Notes: a model not told the origin generated them from the sequence alone. 64,000 bases of DNA from Symsagittifera roscoffensis (GCF_963678635.1 NC_087062.1:7550193-7614192), one strand, 5' to 3'; shown: positions 12,671 through 22,960, counted from the first letter of the stretch. Program-made: numbers and translations.

Positions 12671-12755
12671 GATCATCAAGGCTTATCCTTGGATCTTAAA
12701 TCATTTTCTACTTAATTAAATTTCAAATTTGATCATCAAGGCTTATCCTTGGATC
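12671..12755 (+). repeat. Two identical 25-bp copies in the retroelement leader
   Basis: A 25-bp sequence beginning GATCATCAAGGC and ending CCTTGGATC occurs at 12671-12695 and again at 12731-12755, 60 bp apart, within a short tandem duplication. Each copy can pair AAGG with CCTT and flanking bases around a CTTAT loop. They lie between the primer-binding site and gag, where dimerisation and packaging signals usually lie. Confidence 0.6.
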
Positions 12756-12791
12756 AAACAGAACAACTTTGTTCTCCCCCACCCACTTAAT

Positions 12792-13167
12792 TAGTGTCTA
12801 ACGACCTCAAACGTCGATTCACTATCCAACCCTTTCTAAAAACCCAGGACTAATAGAAATTTTTGAACAAAACTAATCATTCAAATTAGGATAAACAGTG
12901 AAGAACTTCGGTTATTCATCCTTCACTTGACCCCCCCTCTTACCAGACCCAGGATAAATCTTAGACTTAGTAAGTTTAAAATAGTATCTAACGAACTACT
13001 CGCGTTCTAATTATACCTGAACCTTGTGGATCGATTTACTATTCTCCAACCCTTGAACACAATCACTACCCCTAAGTAAGATTAAGTAAGTTAACACCTT
13101 AGCTTATACTAGTCACGAGAAAGTAAAAATCATTCTTCGGAATCGATATACTTTTCTCTCCAACCCT
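12792..13167 (+). promoter_or_regulatory. Four successive stem-loop modules in the retroelement leader
   Basis: Four outer stems can be drawn: TAGTG 12792-12796 with CACTA 12820-12824; AGTGAAG 12897-12903 with CTTCACT 12921-12927; AATAGTA 12980-12986 with TACTATT 13037-13043; GAGAAAGTA 13117-13125 with TACTTTTCTC 13149-13158 (one bulge). Each encloses an inner hairpin. The second has AAC-TTCG-GTT and the fourth ATTC-TTCG-GAAT, UUCG-capped in RNA. Modules 1, 3 and 4 are followed closely by CCAACCCT (12826, 13046, 13160). ACCCAGG occurs at 12842, 12947 and 13178. It is probably an RNA signal for packaging, export or translation, but its role is inferred from position only. Confidence 0.55.
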
Positions 13168-13270
13168 GAACAAATAGACCCAGGTTAAGCTAACCAAAAA
13201 ATCGTAAGAACTAACAGTTTAGGAAAATAGAAATCATTTAACAACCTTTGCATCCGTCATTCTAAACCTT

Positions 13271-13738
13271 ATGTCATTTAAAAACCTAGGAAATAAACAA
13301 ACAATCGTTTTACACAATTGTGAAATAGATAACAAAAAATACGACCTTGTAATCACACCTCATACACAAACAGTTGGATACATTCGCACAAAACGACAAA
13401 CACTAAAGAGGAAAATAATAACTAAACAAAGACAAATAACACGAAAAAGATTTTCAAAAAATCGAAACGCATTTTCAGAATCAGAAACCAACAGTTTAGA
13501 CGAACTTTACAAACTAAAAGAATCAATAGATAAAAATTGCCCACTTCACGATCAACTATATTTTTCTGACTCAGAAACAACTTCAAATTCATCAAAAAGA
13601 GGAAAAAGAAGAATAAAAAAGCAGTATAAACACAAACCAGTACATTTGTACAATTGGAATCAACCAATTCGACACATTAATAATTACATATTAACAGTCA
13701 TCGAACGAAAAAATGAGCTCAACGCACACCCCAGGTGA
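13271..13738 (+). CDS. Basic pre-gag ORF of the retroelement (155 aa), unrecognised
   Basis: The ATG-initiated frame overlaps the gag-pol start by 26 bases in another frame. The product is strongly basic. A Lys/Arg-rich stretch at about residues 42-62 (TKRQTLKRKIITKQRQITRK) is followed by an acidic/serine patch (SESETNSLDELYKL), a second one (SDSETTSNSSKRGKRR) and a basic tail. No family is recognised. Typical Ty3/gypsy elements have no ORF before gag. The basic stretches could bind nucleic acid or act as nuclear signals, so an accessory or regulatory role is possible; that is inference. Its ATG is in a weak context (CTT before ATG) and the gag ATG is in a strong one (AAA before ATG), so leaky scanning could supply gag. 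Confidence 0.6.
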   Translation: MSFKNLGNKQTIVLHNCEIDNKKYDLVITPHTQTVGYIRTKRQTLKRKIITKQRQITRKRFSKNRNAFSESETNSLDELYKLKESIDKNCPLHDQLYFSDSETTSNSSKRGKRRIKKQYKHKPVHLYNWNQPIRHINNYILTVIERKNELNAHPR

Positions 13739-16700
13739 CGAAACCCCAGATGATGATGAAATCTTTCCTTTTATAGTAGACGCAGATACTGATAGAGGAA
13801 AACACATATTTTGTCAAAATTTACTCGTAAATTTATTTGAACCCGGAATCAGTCCATGTAAAACAGAGTTCTCAGATGTAAAAATCAAAAGACAAATCAT
13901 AGATCACTACTTAAAAGATATATGCAACATAACACAACAGTATGGAATCTACTCCATAGAATTCACCTCACCAAACCATAATAATAGAAAATATACAATT
14001 CAAACAGACGATCTTGATTTAGAATTTTCAAAAGTTTTTTCAGAATATATAAAAAGCATCCAATATCATAACTCACAAAGAGCAAACTCCATATTCACCA
14101 ATGAAGTTTTCGCAATAATATATAGTTATATTTCGATATTAGAAAACGAAATCCCAATAACAAATGTCTCACCAAAAGAAACATCTAAACATTTGAAAGT
14201 ACGACATGAAATCACACTACTCTCTAGTTATTTAAACATCATTAAAGAAAATTTCACGAAAGACGACGTTTCACAACATACAAAACACGATCTACAAAAA
14301 ATTTTGGCATGGTTCATAATAGATTACTTCACACACAATATTGATTTAATTGCACAAGCAAGAAAAAATTTTAGACCCCAAAATTCGAACGATGATACCG
14401 CTATCACAGAACAATCAGATTATGTTTGGGACCCCGAATGGTCTCATCCCGCATTTATAAGCTTTCCACAATCAATCTCAAGTCAAGCAATAGGTACAAT
14501 ATCTTACATAAGAGATTATGTAAGAGTAATACCATTAACAATTGATGCAACACCATTAAACTATAATACATTTTTACCCGATACACAAAATAATAGTTTA
14601 AACTCTACAGTTATACACAATGAAAACCTCAATGGAACTAGGAATCTTACTCAACAAGATATCCAGACACCATCACACTTCATAAATGAAGAAATTGTAC
14701 ACACAACAACTACACAACAAAGTATTTCACCAATACGCCCAAATTTAACAACACCAAGAAATACAAATCCTTCACAAACACAGGTAACCTTACAATCAAC
14801 CGTTAAACCTTCGGTTGCCCCTAAATATTCACATATGGATTACCAAACATACAGACCCATGACAATACCATCAAAAACACGCAAAACATTCACTAGAAAC
14901 AACTTTGCAGACCATAATTATAATTATACACATCCATCAAAAACATATAACCAACCACAAAGAAATTTTAACCAATATACAAGATCTCGAAATTGGGATA
15001 ACCCAATGACCCAACCTAATTCAATAAATTTCCAAACAAATCCTCCACAGGATCACAGTGAAAATTACCCATTTTTTCAACAAAATAAAAATAAAAAACA
15101 GACATCTTATCAAATGGATTATTTATCCTCAGATGATGATTTCTTACAACCAGATATATTTGCACAAAATACTCAAGAATATCGTAGACAAGGAATACAG
15201 AGAACACGTACAAATCATAGAAATTTTTCCCCACAACCAATAGATGCACAAAATCAACAACCAATTCAACAACAAAATCCAATTAATACACAATCTTTTC
15301 AACCAATTCAACAACAAAATCCAATGACTGCACACTCGTATCAACCATCACAAATGCAAAATGAAATACCACTCCCATATTATCTCCAACAACATGAGAT
15401 AACAAGAAACCAACTTTCAAATTTTTCTCAAATGCCAAATGCAGCAGAATCATTACAAATGACAATGAATCCATACCTTATGGGTGGATCATCAATAACA
15501 TCAAACAAACCTTTAATGGTTTTCACAGGAACAGACCCTGAATACTCTGTAGAAGATTATTTAAATGCAGTAACAGCAAACCTGATTTTAAATATTGGAC
15601 CTGAACCAATTAATACGCCACTACATCAAAATTGGATACATCGACGCACAGCGTTAATACAAACAACCTTAGATGGCGCAGCCCAAAAATGGTTTTCAGT
15701 ACTACCTCTAGAAATAAAATCAAACTGGAAAAGATTTACACAAGAATTTTCAAAAATGTTTGACTCCGAAAGAAACAAACAACAACAAAGAGTTTTATGT
15801 AATGAAATTCGCAGATTACCAAACGAAACCATCAAGCAAATAGCAGTACGAATCGAAACACTAGTTCGAAAAGCATATTCATTAAATACACATGACTATA
15901 AAAACACAAAGATGACAGAAATCTTAATGATGACCTTAACACCACAATTAAGGAAAATAGCAATAAAAAAGAGAGCATCACATCCTTCTTCAATTCGAGA
16001 ACCCGATTTAGATTTTCGAAAACTAGTAGACAAATTAGAACAAGCAGAAATCACGATGAAACTAGAAGAAACGGAAAATCTGAAATTACAATACGTTAAC
16101 AGAATTGAAACGACTCCCACTAATATTAATAATATACAGGAATCAGAGACAGACCTCGTTGAAAAAATCACTGAAATACTCAATATCTACGAAAAGAACC
16201 CAAACTTTAAAGGCAAACCATCTTTCAAAAAATGGTGTAATTATTGCCGACGATACGGACATAGTATTTCCGAATGTAGACAAAAACAGCAAGATAATCA
16301 AAATAAACCTCAAAAATATAAAGAACCAAATAAATCATTCTATCAATACATGAAAAAAGATCAAAATCTACCGAACAAAACAGTCCACAGCAACAACAGT
16401 TCAGGAAAACCACTCCCGAACAATACAAATTATACAAAAAATCAATCACCATATAACTCAAGTTATAGAGGAAGATCACCAGAACGAAGAAACACATATA
16501 ATTCATCACAAAATCACTACAATAGACCAAATAGTCGAAATAACTACTCCAGATCAAATTCAAACACACAAAGATTTGTTTCTAGATCTAATTCCCAATC
16601 AAGAAATAACTACTATTCAAACAACCAATCACGAAATTCATCATACAATAGGAATAGAAACTACTCCTATAATCGAAATAGAAGTTATTCAAACAACCGA

Positions 16701-19700
16701 AACCAGAATTACCCGAACAATCGATCAAGGAATAACTCATATAATAGATCGAACTATAACAGACCAAACAATAATTACCAAAACAGATCGCGAAATAATT
16801 CACAAAATCGACACTCAAGTTATAATAATCGTTATAGAAATTATTCCCAATCACCACACCGGAATAATAATAACTATAATAATTCTAATAATCGCCACAG
16901 AAGTAGTACACCTAAACATCAAAGACAAATCAATCAAGTACAATCTAACCCAGAAACAACATCAGACCCTCCAGGTATTGATGACACAGTAACTGATACG
17001 TTACAACTCAATCAAATAAACTGTACATCATCAGATTCAGAAAGTGATACTGAAAACACTCTTTCTATCAATATGATAAAAGTCGAAAATGACTATGAAT
17101 CTGTCATATATGAACAACCCTTTTCATCACACATATATGAAAATCAATCAGAATTTCTTCAAAATTATTACACTACACCCATAAATTCCACACCAACGAC
17201 GCAAGAAACAAACGAGATTAACACTACAGATCAAACCAATAAAAATACCAAAACAAAATGCTTGAATACAAACCACATTTATCAAAATATACAAAAAGAA
17301 CAACCCAAAGAAAAAATTTGGACAATACCATTTCTCTTAGAAAGCCCAAGAAATAAAGAATTTCAACCACCAGACCTTGAAATAGATTTTTTAATTGATT
17401 CAGGAGCAGAATCAAACATAATAAACATTCCCACATGGAATGAAATAAAAACTTTACACCCAAGGTTAATACCTCTTGAAACCTCCAGTAAGTTAGCAAC
17501 AGCACAAGGATCAACATTGATAAACTACGGAAAAATCCAATTATTTCTTCTCCCCACCAGAACAATGGAACAAAGCAAAATTTTAAATAAGCCATTTAAA
17601 CAAATATTCCATATCACTGACATTAAATATAATATCATTGGAATACCATTTATTTCGAAGTATATACCAACAATTAACATACTAAATAGTAAAATATTAA
17701 TCAAAGATAAATATACAAAAACAAAAGAAACATCCTTAACATTTTTTCAAAGATTAAATAAACAACCACCATTCTTTTCAAAATTCTACCCGATATTTAA
17801 CAAACAAAGAAAACACCTAAAACCACTATCAGGAAATATCTATAATTTTTCAATCAAACAAGTTCACCAATATGATAAAGAACAAAACAAACAAAAATTT
17901 TATATGTCAGAATTTGAATTCAAACCTATTCATAAATTTTTCAAAATCACAATCTCATCCATAAAATATTTGAAAACTTCGAATTCCGATATCATTTCTT
18001 TACATGTCTATAACAACACACCTTACCAAGTAACATTACCTTTAGGACTTTTAGGATACTGTGAAACCAACGCTACAATATCACCAATACACGAAAAAGC
18101 CTATCGCGTAAATAATATACTCCAATTACTAGATATTTGCCAATCTACAATTCTTAATGAAGAATTATCTATAAATAATATAATAAGTAACGAAAACAGA
18201 AATACGGATTATTTCACAAAAACTCCATATTTCAAACCTACATTCAACATAAGTAACTACACAGAGGACCAACAGAAATTTTTAACAATGTTTAATTTCC
18301 AACATTCACAAATAACACAAGACGAATTCGAAAAGTTAGCCAAACAGCTAATTAAATATTCATCAGTCTATGCAACATCAAAATTCGATGTTGGCAAAAT
18401 CAGTTCATCACTACATCTCCCGTTAAAACCAGACGCAGTTTTCAAAAAACAGAGAGCAAGTAAAGTACCAATTCACTTACATGATAAAGTGAACAGATTA
18501 CTCGATATTTTAGAACAATACAACATTATATCACCAGTAAACAAAGAAGAACAACCAAAAGGCAACACATTCATCAACCCTGTTATCATTCTAGCTAAAG
18601 GAGAATCATTAAAAATCGTTCTCGACGCTAGATACCTCAATTCACTCATAGATGAATCAAAATGTAATTGGCCCATTGAACCAATACAAGTTATTTTAAC
18701 AAAAATAAACGGCAAATACTTTACAACCGCCGATATGAATAGTGCATACAATCAAATGCCACTAGATGAACAATCACGACGTTTAACACAATTTGTTATA
18801 GGAAACCAACATTATGAATTCAACCGCTTATTCTATGGAATATCCATAGGACCAGCAGCATTTTCAGCTTTTATGAGCAAAATTTTTAGACCACTAATAC
18901 TCAAGAAAAACGCAATCACCTATTTAGACGATGTTTTTATGCAATCACAAACAAAAGACGAAATGTTCAAAGTTTTAGAAAAATATCACCAAATACTTCA
19001 GAACGAAAATCTGAAGGCCGCCCCCGATAAATCACACTTCTTTTTGACAAGAGTTAAATTCTTAGGACATAATATAGAAAGAAAAACAATCACTCCATTG
19101 AAATCACGCATTGACGCTATTCAAAAACTTCAACCACCAACAAATAAAAAGAAAATCCAAGAATTTCTTGGAATGTTAAACTTTTTAAGTAAATATGTTT
19201 ATAAAATGCAATTATATCTACGACCATTTTATAACATCCTTAGACAACAAAATAATTTTGAATGGAACACAGAACATCAAACACGATTTGAAGAAATAAA
19301 GAAACTTTTAACTGAACAAATTTCAAACACAATTCCAGACTCAAATCAACCATTTTATGCAATGTGCGATGCTTCGAACTTTGGCATCGGTGCAGCACTA
19401 TTACAATCACATAATGGTACAAATAAAATGAACCTCATATCAGCAAATTCTCGATTATTCACTCAAGCAGAGCTACGACTCTCAACTCTAATGAGAGAAT
19501 GCACAGCCATAATATATACACTGACAGAATATGAATTTCTGATACTTGGATCAAAACATCCAACAGTTCTATTCACAGACCATAAACCAATCATTTTTCT
19601 TTTTACACAAAAGTCTAATCCAAACCACCGAGTTTACAGATTTCAACTAATTCTAATGAAATTTCCAAACTTACATATAGTTTGGACTGCAGGAAAAAAT

Positions 19701-20567
19701 CTTGCATTACCAGACACCTTAAGTCGAAATACACCACCTGAATTACTTACACGAAAAACAACAGTTGAAATACCCAAAAACATAAAATTCTACCTTGCAG
19801 AAAACGAAACATCACCCCGATTGGAATGCAAATATGCAGTAAAAACTGATATTGAACAATCACAAATAAATAGTTTACAACATTTCCCACTTTATTTAGA
19901 TTGTCAAAATAATCATTATGAAGTTGATTTACTTGGAACATCAACTTTCAAACCAATCCCATATTCTCAATGGATCAAAAATAACACCCAACAAAAACGA
20001 ACAAAACAACACCCGCCTAAAAAAGACCATTTTCCACTAATTGAAAAAGAAGATTTAACTGATAAAATAAATTTATCAGGACCACAAACAAATGATTCAA
20101 AATACACAATAAATCAAGTTTTTGACCTTCACGACCCACTTGACACAATACCCTTATCTAAATTAGAAATCGAAAACATTTTTCTCCCCCCAACAGAAAC
20201 AATTACAATTTCAACACTGAAACAATATCAAAACCTTGACCCAGTAATTCGACAACTGAAATCATGGCACAAATATAAAACTAAACCTATCAAAGCAGAT
20301 TCAACCATTCTAGGAAACAAAACACTCCTCCGATACTTTCGCAAATTTAACAACACAACAATTAACGAAAATACAGACCTTTTAGAGTATAACCTGAATG
20401 AATCTACAGTTCCATGTCTCCCTTTAAGTATGATTCTTATAGCTTTTAATATTTCACATACACAAAATATTAAAGGACACTCTGGATCAGAAAAAAACAT
20501 ATTCAAATTTTATACAAAATTTTTACTTCCCAAATGCACCAATTTGGATAAAAGTACTATGCAATGA
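13713..20567 (+). CDS. gag-pol: Gag-Pol polyprotein of a Ty3/gypsy-type element (2284 codons, ends inside integrase)
   Basis: Gag and Pol are in one frame with no shift between them. Residues 1-330 look globular and unrecognised; 330-590 are Pro/Gln/Asn/Thr-rich. About 600-760 resembles a retrotransposon capsid (W-F-S-V-L-P-L...W..F...F, then L..L.....E.....R...L). A zinc knuckle C-x2-C-x4-H-x4-C starts at residue 842, followed by a long Arg/Asn/Ser/Tyr-rich stretch (about 920-1085). Aspartic protease: LIDSGAES with Asp 1229. Reverse transcriptase: about 1610-1780, with LDARYLN, ADMNSAY and YLDD at 1737. RNase H: CDASNFGIGAA (Asp 1886) and FTDHKP. The two His of the integrase zinc site are at 2249 and 2256. 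The frame stops at 20567, before the Cys pair, which lies in the next frame. Protein order defines the gypsy type. Length is well above the family norm because of the long Gag. Confidence 0.92.
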   Translation: MSSTHTPGDETPDDDEIFPFIVDADTDRGKHIFCQNLLVNLFEPGISPCKTEFSDVKIKRQIIDHYLKDICNITQQYGIYSIEFTSPNHNNRKYTIQTDDLDLEFSKVFSEYIKSIQYHNSQRANSIFTNEVFAIIYSYISILENEIPITNVSPKETSKHLKVRHEITLLSSYLNIIKENFTKDDVSQHTKHDLQKILAWFIIDYFTHNIDLIAQARKNFRPQNSNDDTAITEQSDYVWDPEWSHPAFISFPQSISSQAIGTISYIRDYVRVIPLTIDATPLNYNTFLPDTQNNSLNSTVIHNENLNGTRNLTQQDIQTPSHFINEEIVHTTTTQQSISPIRPNLTTPRNTNPSQTQVTLQSTVKPSVAPKYSHMDYQTYRPMTIPSKTRKTFTRNNFADHNYNYTHPSKTYNQPQRNFNQYTRSRNWDNPMTQPNSINFQTNPPQDHSENYPFFQQNKNKKQTSYQMDYLSSDDDFLQPDIFAQNTQEYRRQGIQRTRTNHRNFSPQPIDAQNQQPIQQQNPINTQSFQPIQQQNPMTAHSYQPSQMQNEIPLPYYLQQHEITRNQLSNFSQMPNAAESLQMTMNPYLMGGSSITSNKPLMVFTGTDPEYSVEDYLNAVTANLILNIGPEPINTPLHQNWIHRRTALIQTTLDGAAQKWFSVLPLEIKSNWKRFTQEFSKMFDSERNKQQQRVLCNEIRRLPNETIKQIAVRIETLVRKAYSLNTHDYKNTKMTEILMMTLTPQLRKIAIKKRASHPSSIREPDLDFRKLVDKLEQAEITMKLEETENLKLQYVNRIETTPTNINNIQESETDLVEKITEILNIYEKNPNFKGKPSFKKWCNYCRRYGHSISECRQKQQDNQNKPQKYKEPNKSFYQYMKKDQNLPNKTVHSNNSSGKPLPNNTNYTKNQSPYNSSYRGRSPERRNTYNSSQNHYNRPNSRNNYSRSNSNTQRFVSRSNSQSRNNYYSNNQSRNSSYNRNRNYSYNRNRSYSNNRNQNYPNNRSRNNSYNRSNYNRPNNNYQNRSRNNSQNRHSSYNNRYRNYSQSPHRNNNNYNNSNNRHRSSTPKHQRQINQVQSNPETTSDPPGIDDTVTDTLQLNQINCTSSDSESDTENTLSINMIKVENDYESVIYEQPFSSHIYENQSEFLQNYYTTPINSTPTTQETNEINTTDQTNKNTKTKCLNTNHIYQNIQKEQPKEKIWTIPFLLESPRNKEFQPPDLEIDFLIDSGAESNIINIPTWNEIKTLHPRLIPLETSSKLATAQGSTLINYGKIQLFLLPTRTMEQSKILNKPFKQIFHITDIKYNIIGIPFISKYIPTINILNSKILIKDKYTKTKETSLTFFQRLNKQPPFFSKFYPIFNKQRKHLKPLSGNIYNFSIKQVHQYDKEQNKQKFYMSEFEFKPIHKFFKITISSIKYLKTSNSDIISLHVYNNTPYQVTLPLGLLGYCETNATISPIHEKAYRVNNILQLLDICQSTILNEELSINNIISNENRNTDYFTKTPYFKPTFNISNYTEDQQKFLTMFNFQHSQITQDEFEKLAKQLIKYSSVYATSKFDVGKISSSLHLPLKPDAVFKKQRASKVPIHLHDKVNRLLDILEQYNIISPVNKEEQPKGNTFINPVIILAKGESLKIVLDARYLNSLIDESKCNWPIEPIQVILTKINGKYFTTADMNSAYNQMPLDEQSRRLTQFVIGNQHYEFNRLFYGISIGPAAFSAFMSKIFRPLILKKNAITYLDDVFMQSQTKDEMFKVLEKYHQILQNENLKAAPDKSHFFLTRVKFLGHNIERKTITPLKSRIDAIQKLQPPTNKKKIQEFLGMLNFLSKYVYKMQLYLRPFYNILRQQNNFEWNTEHQTRFEEIKKLLTEQISNTIPDSNQPFYAMCDASNFGIGAALLQSHNGTNKMNLISANSRLFTQAELRLSTLMRECTAIIYTLTEYEFLILGSKHPTVLFTDHKPIIFLFTQKSNPNHRVYRFQLILMKFPNLHIVWTAGKNLALPDTLSRNTPPELLTRKTTVEIPKNIKFYLAENETSPRLECKYAVKTDIEQSQINSLQHFPLYLDCQNNHYEVDLLGTSTFKPIPYSQWIKNNTQQKRTKQHPPKKDHFPLIEKEDLTDKINLSGPQTNDSKYTINQVFDLHDPLDTIPLSKLEIENIFLPPTETITISTLKQYQNLDPVIRQLKSWHKYKTKPIKADSTILGNKTLLRYFRKFNNTTINENTDLLEYNLNESTVPCLPLSMILIAFNISHTQNIKGHSGSEKNIFKFYTKFLLPKCTNLDKSTMQ

Positions 20568-21936
20568 TTGTATAGTATGTCAACTAAATAAACCTTACCC
20601 AAATCAAAAACAAATAGCACAAAAACAAGATTTTAAAGGACAAAGTTTGTACTTTAACCATCGTATCTCATTTGATACTAAAGGACCAATTTCACCCTCA
20701 TCAGAAGGAAACTCCTACATTATGGTAATTGTTGACGCATTTACACATTATGTAGCACTTAACCCAGTACCACATTGTAACGCTTATTACGCTTACACAA
20801 CACTCTATGAACACTGGATAGCAAAATTCGGACTACCAGAAATTTTAGTTACAGACAACGGTACAGAATTCATAAATAATGAAATTATCACACTATGTCA
20901 TTTATATAACATTAAACACAAACCACGTACATCTCATGCACCTTGGACAAACGGCTTAGTCGAAGGTATGAACCGTTCATTACAAGAATATCTTAGATGT
21001 ATCATCAACGGAAATGATACAAAATATACCGAATGGTCAGCAGATGTAAAATTATTTCCCTTAGCATATAATTCACAAATAACGACAACTTTAGGAATGT
21101 CACCATACGAAATGGTTTTTAACCAAAAGCCACGCAAACCAATAATGTTTACAGCAAATTCTCATAAAAACGCACAAGGTTATTGTCAACCAAATAAAGA
21201 CTCAATTTGTTATAACCTACCTTTACATACACATGATGAAGATCATTTTCATCACCCACAAATTCTTAAACTAGCCTCCGGTACACACACCGAATGGATT
21301 CTAAATAGAGATAAAAAACACAATGAAATTTATCAAAAAATAACAAAAAAGTTATTACAAAGACAAAACATCAATGAACAAATCAATTCACGTTTTACAC
21401 CAGCCTCCGATTTAAAAATTGGAACATTTGTTTTAATACCTAATTTTAATACTCAAAAAGGAATTTCTAAAAAATTACAACCCCTTCGAAAAGGACCATA
21501 CCAAATAATTGCAAAACCCACTGATGTCACATATAAAATTACCGACTCAAACAAAAAAGAAATCGTTCAACATCGAAACAACCTATTACCTTATTACCCA
21601 AAAGAATACGCACTCCGCGAATTAACTCAATTATATTCTTTCACAGGATTAAAAATCATTCAAAATGAACCACATCTGAAAAACAAAGAACAAAATGATA
21701 ACCCCACCGAAAATCAAAACACAAAACCAACCGCCACCAAAAACAATACACAAAACCATAAAGAATCTCCAAAACAAAGAAAAAATAGAAAAATGACAGA
21801 ACAAATAATACCCCAAGAAGAAATAGACAAATCTGAACATAGAAAAACAACAAGACTCCGAAATCAACCACGTAAAAACTACAAAATGTTCATCCCCCAA
21901 TCTAAAATATTAAAGAAAGTAGAATTTAAAAAGTAA
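20428..21936 (+). pseudogene. Integrase portion of Pol, in a shifted frame relative to gag-pol
   Basis: This frame is open from 20428 and overlaps the gag-pol frame to 20567. It carries the Cys pair of the zinc site (CNDCIVC, from 20560). The catalytic core has Asp at 20674, Asp at 20854 (TDNGTEF) and Glu at 20962, giving the classic D, D(35)E spacing. A GPF/Y-type module with RKGPYQI lies near 21487, followed by a Lys/Asn-rich tail. No chromodomain is seen. The reading frame is +1 relative to gag-pol, and the changeover must lie between the second His (20478) and the Cys pair, near the A-run at about 20551. A one-base indel is the simplest explanation. A programmed shift is less likely, since it would split one domain. 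I do not reconstruct the joined product. Confidence 0.8.
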
Positions 21937-22536
21937 TTTTAAGATTTCATATTTCACAATCTTGAAACCTCCGAAACATTTTTCATTTCAATTTTTCAAA
22001 ATAACATGCTCACAAGTACGCAATAATTCTAGTTCAAAATAGACCAATAGGATTCATCCAATCCGTCACTTTCTCTAACTCAAACTAAGACCAATTAGAC
22101 GAATCATATAGAACTCCAGGCACATCTATAACTATAACTTTACGACCTCCAGGTCAAAAATAAGCAAACCACTCCAACTTGACAACTAAAATAAATATCA
22201 CCATAATACCGTACCCCTCCCTTATCTAATAACCCAAAGATCAACAATATTTCCCCAACTCAGACCACGAATACCCCCAAAACAAATTTGATAACTTAGC
22301 CTAAAGTAACAAAATGAAGATTTTAATTAGCCTAAAGTATAAAAATCTCACCATACCCCGGATCATTTGACAAACAAAAATAAAGAAAAAGACGACCTCC
22401 CAGTCACCATGAAAATTGCCCCCAACAAATTTTTACAAAACTCAACCCACTTGTCAAAAAACTAATAAATAATCCGACCACACTAGAAAATCGCCTCAAA
22501 CAGCAAAAAATATTCGACCAAGAGATCATTTCTTAA
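21937..22536 (+). other. Non-coding gap between integrase and the accessory ORFs
   Basis: These 600 bp hold no long frame on the + strand. A direct repeat (TTAGCCTAAAGTA) occurs at about 22296 and 22328, and GACCTCC-type motifs recur (near 22143 and 22394). It may hold splice or translation signals for the downstream ORFs, but I cannot identify any with confidence. Confidence 0.5.
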
Positions 22537-22767
22537 ATGCTCTTCTCTCAAACAGTTGCTCAAATACTTATAAATTTTAAACATTTTTTTTCAATACTTG
22601 AAGCCTTTATAATATTTCTTTTTGATATACTTGAATCTTTTCTAATAATCCTAATCATTTTTTGTAACATTTTTTTAATTTTCTACACTATTCTCGAACT
22701 ATTCCTCCAACTTTCGAAAACCCTTGAATATATCCACAGGTACGATTTTAACAACTTGTCTAAATGA
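22537..22767 (+). CDS. Small hydrophobic accessory ORF 1 of the retroelement (76 aa)
   Basis: ATG-initiated. Residues about 9-60 are almost entirely Phe, Ile, Leu and aromatic with a few acidic residues (such as FIIFLFDILESFLIILIIF), enough for one or two membrane passes. A short polar tail follows (YIHRYDFNNLSK). Its stop overlaps the start of the next ORF as ATGA at 22764-22767, which suggests coupled translation. No family is recognised. The position between pol and env is where complex retroviruses keep accessory genes. AT-rich sequence can give hydrophobic frames by chance, so function is uncertain. Confidence 0.5.
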   Translation: MLFSQTVAQILINFKHFFSILEAFIIFLFDILESFLIILIIFCNIFLIFYTILELFLQLSKTLEYIHRYDFNNLSK

Positions 22768-22952
22768 TACGAACAATTTTCAGTAGAACCGATATTTTTT
22801 TATTGTTTGTAATTTTCATAACATTTTTATCATCCCTCATTTTGACCATCTGTAAATGTATAAAGAAAGCAATCCTCACATTTGCCCTAGCAACAGTCCT
22901 TCTAATTCTTTTTTTGGAAGAATATTATAATAAACACAAAATTTCTCACTAA
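22764..22952 (+). CDS. Small hydrophobic accessory ORF 2 of the retroelement (62 aa)
   Basis: It begins in the ATGA overlap with the preceding ORF. There are two hydrophobic segments, about residues 10-29 (DIFLLFVIFITFLSSLILTI) and 36-51 (AILTFALATVLLILFL), separated by a short basic Cys-containing loop (CKCIKK) and followed by a polar tail. The layout, two short helices with a basic turn, is like small viral membrane proteins such as viroporins. That is analogy from layout only. The adjoining ORF begins 9 bases after its stop. Confidence 0.5.
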   Translation: MIRTIFSRTDIFLLFVIFITFLSSLILTICKCIKKAILTFALATVLLILFLEEYYNKHKISH

Positions 22953-22960
22953 AATAATAA

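Noticed and set aside
15016-15474. - strand frames inside gag-pol and env
   Set aside because: They are shadows of the coding frame, produced by its codon bias.
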